A stretch of 64,000 nt of DNA, taken from Axinella damicornis. Taxonomy: Eukaryota > Porifera > Demospongiae > Axinellida > Axinellidae. The notes under the pieces were generated by a model. It did no database searches, was not told the origin of the DNA, and was given only the letters and a program-made list of their open reading frames with translations. The stretch covers positions 2,794,164 through 2,858,163 of the forward strand of contig OZ007517.1 in NCBI GenBank assembly GCA_963931865.1, in the 5' to 3' direction. A program made the position numbers and the translations under genes. Of this stretch, positions 11,622-21,498 are shown one piece after another (within the stretch, counting starts at the first letter, position 1; each line of letters begins with the position of its first letter).

Positions 11622-12257
11622 CTACAGTTTATATTTGGCTCTTGTTCTTCTGGCAACAGGGGTAGGATCAGGCTTGACAGGGAACCAGTGTAGCATATTC
11701 CGAGTGTACACTGTAATTCCAGGTTGATCATCTTCTTCCGACACGTCATAGTCAATTTTCTTTGCTCGTTGAATCCATTGCTCCATCACACCATCTGATT
11801 CACTTCCTGAAGATTGTGTAGACTTATTCCTCTTCCTTCTGTGTCGCACTGGTGTCCACCCCGTCTCTACACCTTGCTGGTACTTCAGGCCAGGGATGTT
11901 ATCCCGCAGTTCGAACTCCACATTAGCACACTCCTTCAGGACTACGCCAGGGTCCTTATCTATTCTCCTCTCCTCAGTATCGTCTGTATTGCAGGCCCCC
12001 CCTTCCATCACTGTCCTTGCCTCACTCAAGGACACATCACACCTGTCACCGCCTTCCTCCCCTTCTGTATTCTTGCGTTGGTTCGCTTCAGTGCTCATTG
12101 CATGCAGGTGTGCAACATTTGGAGTAATACCAGGTCCCGGTTCTACTGCATCCTCGGCCCTTACTTTGTCCTGGCCAGCTCCAGCACGCCTGTTCGCCCT
12201 CCTCCTTTTCCTGCGCCGAATTTTGCCAGCCGTTTTATTTTGGTTCTTGGCGCCCAT
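11622..12257 (-). CDS. Basic low-complexity ORF of unknown function
   Basis: An uninterrupted ORF of 211 codons starts at ATG 12257. It has a lysine/arginine-rich N-terminus (KIRRRKRRRANRR), an acidic middle, a WTPVRHRRKRNKS basic patch and ends RRTRAKYKL. The layout (basic, acidic, W-T-x-V plus basic patch, terminal R-x-R-x-K) resembles the ORF at 32,678-33,334, so both may be transposon-borne ORF1-like proteins. A second in-frame start upstream arises from an 86-bp tandem duplication and leads to a truncated frame. I cannot assign a function. Confidence 0.4.
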   Translation of the reverse strand: MGAKNQNKTAGKIRRRKRRRANRRAGAGQDKVRAEDAVEPGPGITPNVAHLHAMSTEANQRKNTEGEEGGDRCDVSLSEARTVMEGGACNTDDTEERRIDKDPGVVLKECANVEFELRDNIPGLKYQQGVETGWTPVRHRRKRNKSTQSSGSESDGVMEQWIQRAKKIDYDVSEEDDQPGITVYTRNMLHWFPVKPDPTPVARRTRAKYKL

Positions 12258-12375
12258 CAGATTGTGATTCTGACGGTCGCCAGCGGGTTCCTTTTCCTGC
12301 GCCGAATTTTGCCAGCCGTTTTATTTTGGTTCTTGGCGCCCATCAGATTGTGATTCTGACGGTCGCCAGCGGGTT
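12204..12375. repeat. 86-bp tandem duplication over the ORF start
   Basis: The block from CCTTTTCCTGCGCCG to GCCAGCGGGTT occurs twice with an exact period of 86 bp and almost no divergence, so the duplication is recent. It duplicates the ATG and the first codons (MGAKNQNKTAG) of the 11,622-12,257 ORF. The following stretch 12,376-12,767 contains no recognised feature. Confidence 0.85.
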
Positions 12376-12767
12376 CAATTAAGTCCTTTCTACCCTCGAC
12401 TACAGTACCGGAGTAGTTTTCTAAGCTCGCTTCTGATTGGTTCACTTAGGTCACTTACGTCATACAGTGCATACTTAGGGTAGATTATGGCAGGTTAGGG
12501 TGTGGTTTATATTGTTATATAGCCAATAGAATTGAAGCTTTGAAAACCACTCCGGGATAGCTCACCCTCGATGTCACGCACGTGAGGAAACATACCAGGC
12601 TAGGCTATGTGTAGCCATGACACGGACGCTCGTTGCTAGCTTGACCTGATTGGTTAGCGCGCACCGCGGCCGCTTCATAACCGTGCAATTTCTGACAGCA
12701 ATTTGGAAAAAAAAAATTGCACGCTTTTCTATGGGAGTAAATGTATGGCAACTAACTCTATAAGTAT

Positions 12768-13511
12768 GTGATTATGGTCCATAACAGCTTCAGAAGGCTC
12801 TTGTGCCGCGGAGCGGAGGGAAGACTGCGCATGCTGGCGGATACTATGCGCCGTAATATCCTTCCATCGTATACGATTAGTATAGTGTTGCAAAATAAAG
12901 TTCATGCACGTAGACTACAAAGCATAATTATACTCTCTCACTGTCACGGGTTGTGCATTCCCCTACCCTCACAAACCCCATGCAATGGTCATGCCTCTCT
13001 AATTGATTTGGCTCTTGTGTCAAGCAAAACACAACTAGCTCCTCCCTCTAGCAAATGCATGCAGACCATAATGGCCTTGAACTCCTTTGTATATAAGGTG
13101 GAAACACTCAGAGACAGACAAGTAAGTACGCATCGAACATGTATCGATACGTACTTGTTTGTCATACCAAAAACAATCTGGAGGTAGCTACAGGGATGCA
13201 GACTATAAAAAGGCATGTGATGAAACTGACTGGCGGATGGCCAGCTCTGTGAAGATGATGTCGATCATGCACGTGCTGCCATCAACTGGCACAACAAGTC
13301 TATGGAAACTATGTCTACTTGCATTCCACGACAGTCCCTCAGAATGTGCCGTGGCTTACATACAAAGAACATTTACTCGGCATAGAAGAATGCGAAATGC
13401 TGCATTTTATAGCTGCCAGGGTCAATAGAGACCCAACTTGCAGACGACGGCCATCACACTGTGCAATATTGCCTATGTCCAGATGAGCTCCTTTTTACAA
13501 CAGTTACTGTT
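12768..13511. repeat. Dispersed repeat, copy 1 (partner 17,785-18,527)
   Basis: The block runs from ATGGTCCATAACAGC to CTCCTTTTTACAACAGTTAC. It is nearly identical to 17,785-18,527; 5' pieces also occur at 35,138-35,265 and, more diverged, at 33,700-33,800. It includes a CpG-rich head (GCCGCGGAGCGGAGGG) and a tail that leads straight into LINE sequence. Open segments are short. It may be part of a long interspersed element's non-coding region. Confidence 0.75.
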
Positions 13512-13798
13512 CTCATGTCCCCGGATCCATCTAAAGCTAATGGGATCTCAGCTCAAAATGCTTAAAGGCACAACATTGCCCATCTCTCGCTAAAGTTTTC
13601 AATATTTCCATTAGCGATGCAAGGTCACTCCCCCAAGTGCTAGAAGACATCTTCTGTCATTCCAATTTCCAAATCTGTGAGCTGCATACACTCGTCAGTG
13701 AAGCTACCTACTACGTGCAGACTTACTTTCAATAGTGAGCAAACTGCTGGAGGGTCACTTTCACCATGCGGGAATGTCACCCACTATCCAACAAACAA

Positions 13799-14010
13799 TG
13801 GGGCTTCCATGCAGTGCATGGGGCTTCCATGCAGTGCAGGGGACTTCCATGCAGTTTGCAAGGGACTTCCATGCAGTACAAGGGGCTTCCAAGCAATGTG
13901 CAGTACAAGGGGCTTCCATGCAGTACAGGGGGCTTCCATGCATGCAAGGGGCTTCCATGCAGTGCAGGGGGCTTCCACGCAGTGCATGGGGGTTCCATGC
14001 AGCGCATGTG
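13799..14010. repeat. Minisatellite, about 16-21 bp units (GGGGCTTCCATGCAGT)
   Basis: About a dozen units of GGGGCTTCCATGCAGTGCA and variants stand head to tail. They lie inside the broken LINE RT exactly between the segments encoding QWGF and GKST, so the array grew from LINE coding sequence. Because the units are short, several frames stay open across it; these are not genes. Confidence 0.9.
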
Positions 14011-14219
14011 GCAAGTCCACAATTACATGTGCTTCCGTCTGAATCATCTCAGTTACTCATGATTGGTTCCAGGCACTTGAAGCTGTATGGACAAGAAATT
14101 TATTCCATCTTTTTTGACCTCAGGAAAGCTTTCGATTCTGTTCCTCATCGACCACTGGTGCACGTGGATAAACTGGTTAGCCTTGGACTTGATGCTCATA
14201 CCCTTTTGTAGATCACCAG

Positions 14220-14310
14220 TAGCCTTGTTCCCAGTCCCACGCCCAGCTTTTCGTCGCTGCTTAGTACGGTAAGTGACGAAAAGCTGGGCGTGGGACTGGG
14301 AACAAGGCTA
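14220..14310. mobile_element. Foldback element TAGCCTTGTTCCCAG, 9-bp TSD
   Basis: A 91-bp hairpin whose arms pair over about 40 bp around a short loop (CTTAGTACGG). It is flanked by GATCACCAG on both sides (14,211-14,219 and 14,311-14,319). It interrupts the LINE RT fragment, whose coding sequence resumes after the second GATCACCAG. Confidence 0.9.
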
Positions 14311-14400
14311 GATCACCAGCTAACTAGCTATCTGACTAATCAGAAGCAACATGTGGTTGTGTGTCAGAATTTGCAATGTACTTGAAGCAATGGGACCTAG

Positions 14401-15690
14401 GGTACCGTTTGTTCATGACGAGTGTCTCACTAATAGGATCAAGGCTGCATTTTTGTGTAGCTACATTCTTTACTCACTGTACAGGGGACATTTAAGATGC
14501 AATTAGCTATATGATTATAGTGACCAGAGCACATCAACCCTTTTCCATTTAGCTACAGTGTAGCAACTATAACAGCTAGTACGTACACTTCAAAAAGAGA
14601 AGGTTGTTTTAACCAGGCTCTGATCACCAAGGTAAGGTTGCATCTCATGCAGTGCCTCCTCCGCTTTGGTGATCATGGAATGCACAAATGTTGTTCTTAA
14701 TCATAGGTATGTGATTTAATTGTTTACCCATCTGTATGTCTGTTGGAGAACCTATAATAATGATGCATTGAAGCAGCAACTATGGCAACCGTTCATCAGT
14801 AGAATTGCTATAGGAGTGCAGCTGCATGCACTTCCACATAGCATTCCTATAGTTACCTGGAACTAAGAAACTTGACCTAGGTTATCTTTAGCCTCGTTCC
14901 CAGTCCCACGTCCAGCTTTCCGTTGCTTGCAGTACTGCAAGCGACGGAAAGTTGGGCGTGGGACTGGGAACGAGGCTAGGCCTACTAGGATTTCCTATCT
15001 AATAGGATTGTGCCGTAAGTTGTGTGCTCATTCCTTGATCACCACAGTGGAGGAGGCACTGAGATGCAAATGAGGTGACTAAAGCCTGGTTAAAGCAATC
15101 CATCTCTCTTTACAGTGTAACAGCTAGTACGTACCTATCTAGATATATTTAGCACTTAGCTAGACATATATTAATTATATAGCTAGTATAAATACGTATA
15201 CATAAATAAAGAGAAGCTGGAGCATGCACTCCGTTGTAGACAGGGCCAATATACACTGCCTCATTCCCAGGCTCCTCCCCGAGCCTGGGAATGAGGCTAT
15301 ATATGCATGCATGCATGGTGCCTTGGCCCAGCACACACACCATGCACTCTGCAGGAGATGGTATATGAATTATGAAAGCACTAGCTAGCAAGCCCATGGA
15401 GTTATACATGTTGCGCATTCATGATCAAGAGCACAGTGATGTAGCTATATAGAAAGGCAATGTTTACTGAGCACTGATCCTGGGCCTAGTTAGCTCAATG
15501 TGAAAATAGTTTCAACCAGGCTGGTTACCTCAACTGTTGCATCTCATCAGTGCACCGCTGCATGTGGTATAATCAAAGAATGTGCATACCATTCGCTAAA
15601 CAAGATCAGACTGTGGTCATGCTTTGAAGTGCAAGTTTGAAGTTCATAGGACATTGCTACTCGGAGCTGTGGGTCGTACATACAATGGCA
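14401..15690. repeat. Composite of dispersed repeats including MITE copy 2
   Basis: 14,440-14,590 matches 840-970; 14,590-15,117 is the second copy of the long-TIR MITE at 10,530-11,107; 15,118-15,690 matches about 960-1,510. A small hairpin (TCATTCCCAGGCTCCTCCCC and its complement, 15,261-15,298) is present here and at 1,053-1,090. No gene is present. Confidence 0.65.
14889..14978. mobile_element. Foldback element TAGCCTCGTTCCCAGTC nested in MITE copy 2
   Basis: A 90-bp hairpin of the same family as 14,220-14,310 and 61,652-61,736 (core CCCACGTCCAGCTTTCCGTYGC). The related MITE copy at about 10,810-10,840 has no hairpin, so it inserted after that copy arose. The flanks do not show a clean duplication. 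Confidence 0.8.
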
Positions 15691-15693
15691 TAA

Positions 15694-15787
15694 AATAGGT
15701 ATATTTGTCTTGCTGAATAATGGCAAAATTTTATGCCAAACTTGTCTTGCTGTATAATGGCAAAGTTTTATGCTGAACTTGTCTTGG
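15694..15787. repeat. Short tandem repeat (about 43-bp unit) at LINE 5' boundary
   Basis: Two and a half units of CTTGTCTTGCTG followed by ATAATGGCAAAATTTTATG run head to tail and stop where LINE-coding sequence begins. They may be target DNA or an independent repeat. Confidence 0.6.
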
Positions 15788-16282
15788 CTTAGAGCCATCG
15801 GAGTTTTTGGGTATTGGAACAATCAGGGATTTTTTCCAATCTGATGGAATGACACCTGACTTCAATGACAGATTGAACAGTTGTGTGAGTGAGGGGGCAA
15901 TGCTCAGTGCAGTATACCTAAGCATCCTGGTTGATATACCATCCTGTCCACCTGCCTTGATAACATCCAGTGCAGCCAGGAGGTCACACACCTCCTGCTC
16001 AGAACACAGCACATCCTCAGGGCAGGAGAAGCAGGGTGGGTAACACTCAGCAACTGGAGGATGGGACTGGTTGAAGCAGGAATAAAAGAAAGAGTTCAGC
16101 ATGTTGGCCTTGTCACCATCACTATCAGCAATTCTGCCATCGTGCGACAGGGTTGGGATTGGCTGCTTGTTCATGTTCACGAGCTTAACAGTTTTCCAGA
16201 ACTTCTTAGGGTCCCTAGGATTTAACTTGCGGAAATAATTCAGCTTGGCACGGCGAAGCATAGTATAGTACTGGAACGACAT
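15788..16282 (-). pseudogene. LINE linker / RT N-terminus, inverted piece
   Basis: The minus-strand frame starts SFQYYTMLRRAKLNYFRKLN and continues through DPKKFWKTVK, a CSEQEVCDLLAALDVIKAGG stretch (RT entry), DGISTRMLRYTA and IPSDWKKSLIVPIPKNSDG. These are typical of the region between endonuclease and RT core in Jockey/CR1-like LINEs. The frame leaves LINE homology after SDGSK. Confidence 0.8.
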
Positions 16283-16297
16283 GTCTATTCACTTGTC

Positions 16298-17512
16298 ATG
16301 GAACATCTTCTATGCCATCACCCACTAGCTTCCTGTCAATGGGGCTTTTTAGAGGGCAGGTCAACGGTCACTGCTCTGCTACACTGCACAAATGAGTGGC
16401 TTAAAGCTTTGGAAGATGGAAAGGAAGTATGTGCAGTTTTTTTTGACTTCCGAAAAGCTTTCGATTCCATCCCTCATACACCGCTTATGACTAAACTAGT
16501 TACCCTTGGACTTGATGAACATATCATTTGCTGGCTTAACAACTATCTTGCCAACAGGACACAGTCAGTGGTGGTTAATGGATCCATATCTGACCCAGTC
16601 CCGGTGCTGTCAGGAGTTCCTCAGGGATCCGTGTTGGGCCCCTTGCTTTTTCTTATCTACATCGATGACTTACCAGCTATGGTGAGCAATCTTTACCAGT
16701 CCAAAGTCAACCTCTTTGCCGATGATGTCCTGCTCTACCATCTGATATCTAACGCCGCAGACTACACTGTGTTGCAAGAAGCAATAACATTGTTAGAAGA
16801 CTGGTCAATCACCAACTACCTGGACTTCAATGTATCCAAATGCAAGTATATGATCATTTCCAGAAGAAACTCCCCAACTCTCCCGCCAATTCAGTTGCAT
16901 CTGCTCGGAGACCCTCTCCAAAGAGTGGAGTGCTACAAATACTTGGGCCTACTCATCTCCAGCAATATGTCATGGTCGACTCATATCACTGCAACTTGTT
17001 CTAAGGCCAAACAGATCCTCGGACTACTCTACAGACGCTTCTATGGCACTGCTAGCCCAGATACCCTGAAGCAATTGTACCTCAGTATGGTTCGGCCGCA
17101 CCTTGATTATGCATGTCAAATCTGGGACCCTCACCTTGCTAAAGACAAGAAAAAACTGGAGGATGTGCAAAAATTTGGCTGTAGGCTGGCATCTCACCAA
17201 TGGGATTCTACCTACCAAGACCTACTTCAACTGTATGAACTACCATCCCTGGAGGAGCGCAGGCTGCACCTAAAACTTGGTCTAATGTTCAAGATCATTC
17301 ACAATCTCTGTTACTATCCGGACACACCATCCTTTCGGGATAACGTTCATAGTAGAGCTGCCCATGCATTCCAATTTAGATTGCCTTTTGCTCATACTAA
17401 CGCATACTATTTTTCTTATTTTCCTCACACGATGTCAGTTTGGAATTCTTTGGATAACGAATGTGTTACCTCGAGTACTTATAGTTCATTTATGTATCAT
17501 CTTAGAACTTAA
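16298..17512 (+). CDS. LINE reverse transcriptase, C-terminal two thirds
   Basis: 404 codons are open. The chain contains WGFLEGRSTVTALL, the catalytic FFDFRKAFDSIPH motif (first Asp), LSGVPQGSVLGPLLFLIYID and FADDVLLY (the two-Asp catalytic motif), followed by thumb and C-terminal sequence ending in the W-N-S-L type tail. The enzyme copies LINE RNA at a nicked target. The first ATG here is internal to the original ORF2, so the protein is truncated and probably inactive alone. The lack of stops suggests a young insertion. Confidence 0.85.
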   Translation: MEHLLCHHPLASCQWGFLEGRSTVTALLHCTNEWLKALEDGKEVCAVFFDFRKAFDSIPHTPLMTKLVTLGLDEHIICWLNNYLANRTQSVVVNGSISDPVPVLSGVPQGSVLGPLLFLIYIDDLPAMVSNLYQSKVNLFADDVLLYHLISNAADYTVLQEAITLLEDWSITNYLDFNVSKCKYMIISRRNSPTLPPIQLHLLGDPLQRVECYKYLGLLISSNMSWSTHITATCSKAKQILGLLYRRFYGTASPDTLKQLYLSMVRPHLDYACQIWDPHLAKDKKKLEDVQKFGCRLASHQWDSTYQDLLQLYELPSLEERRLHLKLGLMFKIIHNLCYYPDTPSFRDNVHSRAAHAFQFRLPFAHTNAYYFSYFPHTMSVWNSLDNECVTSSTYSSFMYHLRT

Positions 17513-17617
17513 AATATTCCTGCATTTTGTTGTTGGGTGCACACTCGATTAGTAGTACCTACTATTGTGTATCCGTTGCATTGCATAAAGTATTATAGAC
17601 AAAAAAAAAAAAAAAAA

Positions 17618-18527
17618 CTACTTAGCCCTGGTGTTATACAGTAGCCCCTGCACAGTAAACAGACCTTTGCTGTGTTTTGACTTTCTATAGCCTGTAAGCA
17701 TGCATGCACAGACGAAAAGTAACTCATTTCTCAACACCCCATAGTTTTACTAGCTTTGTAGTAGAATATTAACTTGCTATAATTAATTATGGTCCATAAC
17801 AGCTACAGAAGGCTCTTGTGCCGCGGAGCGGAGGGAAGACTGCGCATGCTGGCGGATACTATGCGCCGTAATATCCTTCCGTCGTATACGATTAGTATAG
17901 TGTTGCAAAATAAAGTTCATGCACGTAGACTACAAAGCATAATTATACTCTCTCACTGTCACGGGTTGTGCATTCCCCTACCCTCACAAACCTCAATGGT
18001 CATGCCTCTCTAATTGATTTGGCTCTTGTGTCAAGCAAAACACAACCTTGCTCCTCCCTCTAGCAAATGCATGCAGACCATAATGGCCTTGAACTCCTTT
18101 GTGTATATATAAGGTGGAAACACTCAGAGACAGACAAGTAAGTACATATCGAACATGTAGCGATACGTACCTGTTTGTCACACCAAAAACAATCTGGAGG
18201 TAGCTACAGGGATGCAGACTATAAAAAGGCATGTGATGAAACTGACTGGCGGATGGCCAGCTCCGTGAAGATGATGTCGATCATGCACGTGCTGCCATCA
18301 ACTGGCACAACAAGTCTATATGGAAACTATGTCTACTTGCATTCTACGACAGTCCGTCAGAATGTGCCGTGGCTTACATACAAAGAACATTTACTCGGCA
18401 TAGAAGAATGCGAAATGCTGCATTTTATAGCTGCCAGGGTCAATAGAGAACCAACTTGCAGACGACGACCTTCACACTGTGCAATATTGCCTATGTCCAG
18501 ATGAGCTCCTTTTTACAACAGTTACTG
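17618..18527. repeat. Dispersed repeat, copy 2 (partner 12,768-13,511)
   Basis: 17,785-18,527 parallels 12,768-13,511. The head 17,618-17,915 parallels 34,987-35,265 and includes CTGGTGTTATACAGTAGCCCC, the empty version of the site occupied by the transposon at 33,945. No gene was recognised. Confidence 0.75.
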
Positions 18528-18599
18528 TTCTCTCACTAACCAGTTTAGTGACCTTGCATCGCTAATGGAAATTAGATGTTTGGGACTGCTGTGATCCTC

Positions 18600-18900
18600 T
18601 GTGCACAGAGCACTACCCCGTGCTTGATAGGTTCCGTGAGCACCTTCCACATTGCCTTCAGCACTTTGCATTTTCAACACTGCCATCATTATGCCGCCTA
18701 GTCTCTGTTCCGGGCTGGAATATTGCTGCTCGTCTGTTCAAGGAGAAGGCCAACTTTTGGCACTCTGTTTGGAAGCAAGCTGGATCACCATCTCCAAGTG
18801 TTCTTCATTAGCTACATTCAAAGAAATGCAAAATCAAGATGCAAGTACGAAGTGAGACACTCGTCATGAACGAACGGTTAATGATGGCAGTTTTGAAAAT
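18600..18900 (+). pseudogene. LINE linker fragment
   Basis: Frames give ARLFKEKANFWHSVWKQAGS and nearby KKCKIK pieces, the endonuclease-RT linker seen in many LINE ORF2 proteins. Stops interrupt it. It follows directly after the dispersed repeat copy 2, as LINE RT fragments follow copy 1, so the repeat and this LINE may belong together. Confidence 0.55.
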
Positions 18901-19455
18901 GCAAAGTGCTGAAGGCAATGTTAAAGATGTTCACAGAACCTATCAAGCACAGAGTACCTCTGCGCACAGAGGATCACAGCAGTCCCAAACAGAATCAGGA
19001 AAAGAGGGTAGGTGATGAGAAACCATGTCACAGGTGGCAACTAGCTAAATCGGGATTTGCTGCACGCCAGGCAATGTGGAACGAGGAGGGAGGGGAGGAA
19101 ACAAAGGGTGGGGGAGTCAGGGTAAGGTCAACATGAAAGAGCAGGCTAGGGTGAGTGATCAGATAGATTGGAACCAGGTGAAAACCAGATCGAGATTGGG
19201 GCCAGACTCTGGCCCCAATCTGAGAGGCGTGTCACACAGGAAGTGATCAGGCCAGGAGGAGGCACAACCATCATTTCTCATGCGCCGGTAAGTGAAACAA
19301 ATTGCGGAGCAAAATGGCAGGTATGCAGAGACTAAATTGAGATATCAGTCATGAAATTGCGGAGATGTTGTAAAGGTACGCTTGGACGAAAAAAATCTAC
19401 ATTAAATTAATGACGTGGATATTGGTCCGGCAGGAAGTACATACTTTAGGTATAG
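18901..19455. other. Intergenic, no gene seen
   Basis: Purine-rich sequence with a small perfect hairpin near 19,193-19,222 (GATTGGGGCCAGACTC and its complement). No protein family was recognised in the short open frames. Confidence 0.4.
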
Positions 19456-20795
19456 GTACCGGAAACGCGCACTCATCTAGAATCGGCCGTGGCCCTAATA
19501 TACCCTAAACCCATTGCCCTACTTCCTACCGGACCAATATCCACTTCGTAAATCTCATTGCTGCAACTTTGGTTTTGTAATCATAACTGCATGCAAGAGC
19601 GCATAATGACATCATTGTTTTTTCACGGCGGAAAAACAATGATGTCATCATGCGCTCTTGCTGCATGTGTACACACCCGTATTAGCTTACCAGCTATAGT
19701 GTGTATCCCTTGTATTACCACAATCCAACGAGGCTTGGATGATAACTGCTAGCGAATCAATTAACGAGTAAAACACATTTTAGCATAATTAGCGAGTAAA
19801 ACACAATTTAGCCAATGAATTATGAATATCAAGGTAAAAAGACTAGAATAAAACAGTTTTATGTAACGAGAACGGAATCACTTCCGCATGCCATAAGTAG
19901 GAACCTTCAGGAGCGGTTTTGTACCTATCGTATCCGCTGTGTCACATATTATCATGCAGCCATATAGAAACTGTACGTTTCTATTCCAATTATCTCGCAA
20001 AGAGCATATTCTACTGACTGCACAGAAAGGCAAGCTGACTGCTTATAGCTGAGATAGATTTGCTAAATAAGATCGGACTGTGGCCTTTGAAGTGCAAGTT
20101 CGAAGTTCATAGGATGTTGCTACTCAGAGCTGTGATACTTTTAGCATCAAAGATCTCTGAAAATATAGCCCATTGGGAGTTTCATGTAACTAGGAGGAGT
20201 AGGAATGCAGACTCCGAATGCTACAAGTGCAAGCAGCTGCAGAAGTGCAGTCATTGCTAGCTGCATGCACTGCATGCACTTGTAGAATTACCACTCCACT
20301 TGGCTATAGCTACCTCAAACTAAGAAAGTTGATCCTAATAGGCCTAGCTAATGGTTTTCCTTCCTGAGGTCATTGATGCTAATAGAATCAAGGCTGCACT
20401 TTTGTGTAGCTACATTCTTTACTCACTGTACAGGGGACATTATAAGATGCAACTATATAATTATGGTGACCGGAGCACATCAACCCTTTTCCTTTTAGCT
20501 ACAGTGTAGCTAGTATAACAGCTAGTACGTACACGTACCTATCTAGCTAGTATAAATCCATACATACGTATACATAACTAGAAGAGTGTACAAGCACAAG
20601 CAAGCCCATGGATCATGTTGTACATTCATAATCAATAGCACATGCAGTGCATGATGTAGCTAGGAAGGCAATGTTTACTGAGCACTGATCCTGGGCCTAG
20701 CTAGCTCAATGTGAAAATAGTTTCAACCAGGCTGGTTACCTCAACTGTTGCATCTCATTAATGCACCCCTGCATGTGGTATAATCAAAGAGGTGT
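19456..20795. repeat. Long direct repeat, copy 2 (partner 1-1430)
   Basis: Starts GGTACCGGAAACGCGC as does position 1 and stays colinear with small indels. Unlike copy 1 it contains a 67-bp hairpin insertion (19,594-19,660) but lacks the CATTCCCAGGCTC hairpin found near 1,060. Confidence 0.75.
19594..19660. mobile_element. 67-bp hairpin MITE, 7-bp TSD, with empty site in copy 1
   Basis: Begins CAAGAGCGCATAATGACATC and ends with its near-perfect complement around the loop TTTCACGGCGG. CTGCATG flanks it on both sides. The paralogous copy at 142-148 has a single CTGCATG, so this is a true insertion with target duplication made after the long repeat duplicated. Confidence 0.9.
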
Positions 20796-21498
20796 AGCAA
20801 AGCGGAGGGAATTAGACAGAAACGTATATAGCTCTCATATTAGTGGGGCATCCCCATGATGTTGATACGCATGCGTGGAGGGTATAATTATATTAAGGGC
20901 CTGAGTGGAAGAGTAAAGCAGTTTAGCTACTAAGCTAGGCCTAGCTAGCTCAATAATCAGAGCGTTCTCTATTTAGGGATGGCCAAGGAAATTTCGAATT
21001 TACCATACTGATGCACCAGCAGGAAGAAGCTACAACCCCCAAACCAAGCATGCAGACAGAATGACACTGCCTAGCAGTTCACAAAAACACTCGCAAACGT
21101 ACCTTAGAGTACGCGGGAGTCGAGAAACAAGTCACTGAAAAATTCCGATTTCGTCATCTTCTTTCTTCTTTCTTCTTTCTCATAGTCAAGCATAGCTCAC
21201 CAACGGAAGCAGTCCTTGAGCTCATTCAAGCACAGAATAACACCGCCATAGTAGAGTCTTTGAGCCCTTTTGTCTGCGAACTGGCAAGAACAGCGGTTTT
21301 AGCTAGCTACTAGCAAGGGGTGGTCACTCCCATATGCGCAATACTTAGAGCTGCGACCGGGGTCACAATGCGGTCACTGGGTCACCAAGGTTTTTTCTGT
21401 GCGGTCACAGGGTCACAAAGGTTTTTCCAAGCGGTCACAGCCTAAATTTTAAGATTTTAGAAATCGAGATTTTACTAGGCTAGCACGACGCCATTTTG
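20796..21498. other. Intergenic, no clear gene
   Basis: Contains a pyrimidine repeat (TTCTTTC units, about 21,160-21,180) and runs of GGTCACNNNG near 21,360-21,430. A single short open segment after CTCATAG was judged too weak to call an exon. Confidence 0.4.

Larger units (their letters stand above)
13512..14400 (+). pseudogene. Broken LINE reverse transcriptase (with minisatellite and foldback insertion)
   Basis: Scattered frames give non-LTR RT pieces in the right order: an N-terminal piece (DPSKANGISAQ; near 13,540), SKLLEGHF then KQWGF (13,735-13,805), GKSTIT (about 14,015), IFFDLRKAFDSVPHRPL (about 14,105-14,160) and SYLTNQKQHVVV (about 14,320-14,370). Stops and frameshifts separate them. 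A minisatellite sits between KQWGF and GKST, and a 91-bp hairpin at 14,220-14,310 splits the end. Confidence 0.75.
15788..17617 (+). mobile_element. Non-LTR retrotransposon (LINE) with inverted 5' segment
   Basis: The 3' part (from about 16,286) reads on the plus strand, carries an intact RT ORF and ends in a poly-A tract near 17,602-17,617. The 5' part (15,788-16,285) is the upstream coding sequence of the same type of element but lies on the minus strand. A short piece is missing at the junction. This arrangement is what twin priming during target-primed reverse transcription produces. No target duplication was found by eye. Confidence 0.8.

Noticed and set aside
13677..14062. Several overlapping ORFs of 65-158 codons on both strands
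   Set aside because: They arise because the short minisatellite unit lacks stops; only the LINE motifs at the flanks are meaningful.
15788..17617. Target-site duplication for the twin-primed LINE
   Set aside because: Sequence next to the poly-A (CTACTTAGCCCTGG) was compared with the left flank and no convincing direct repeat was found.
21186..21313. A 42-codon open segment after a strong pyrimidine tract and CATAG, resembling a terminal exon
   Set aside because: No partner exon or family could be found, and the pyrimidine tract is a simple TTCTTTC repeat.
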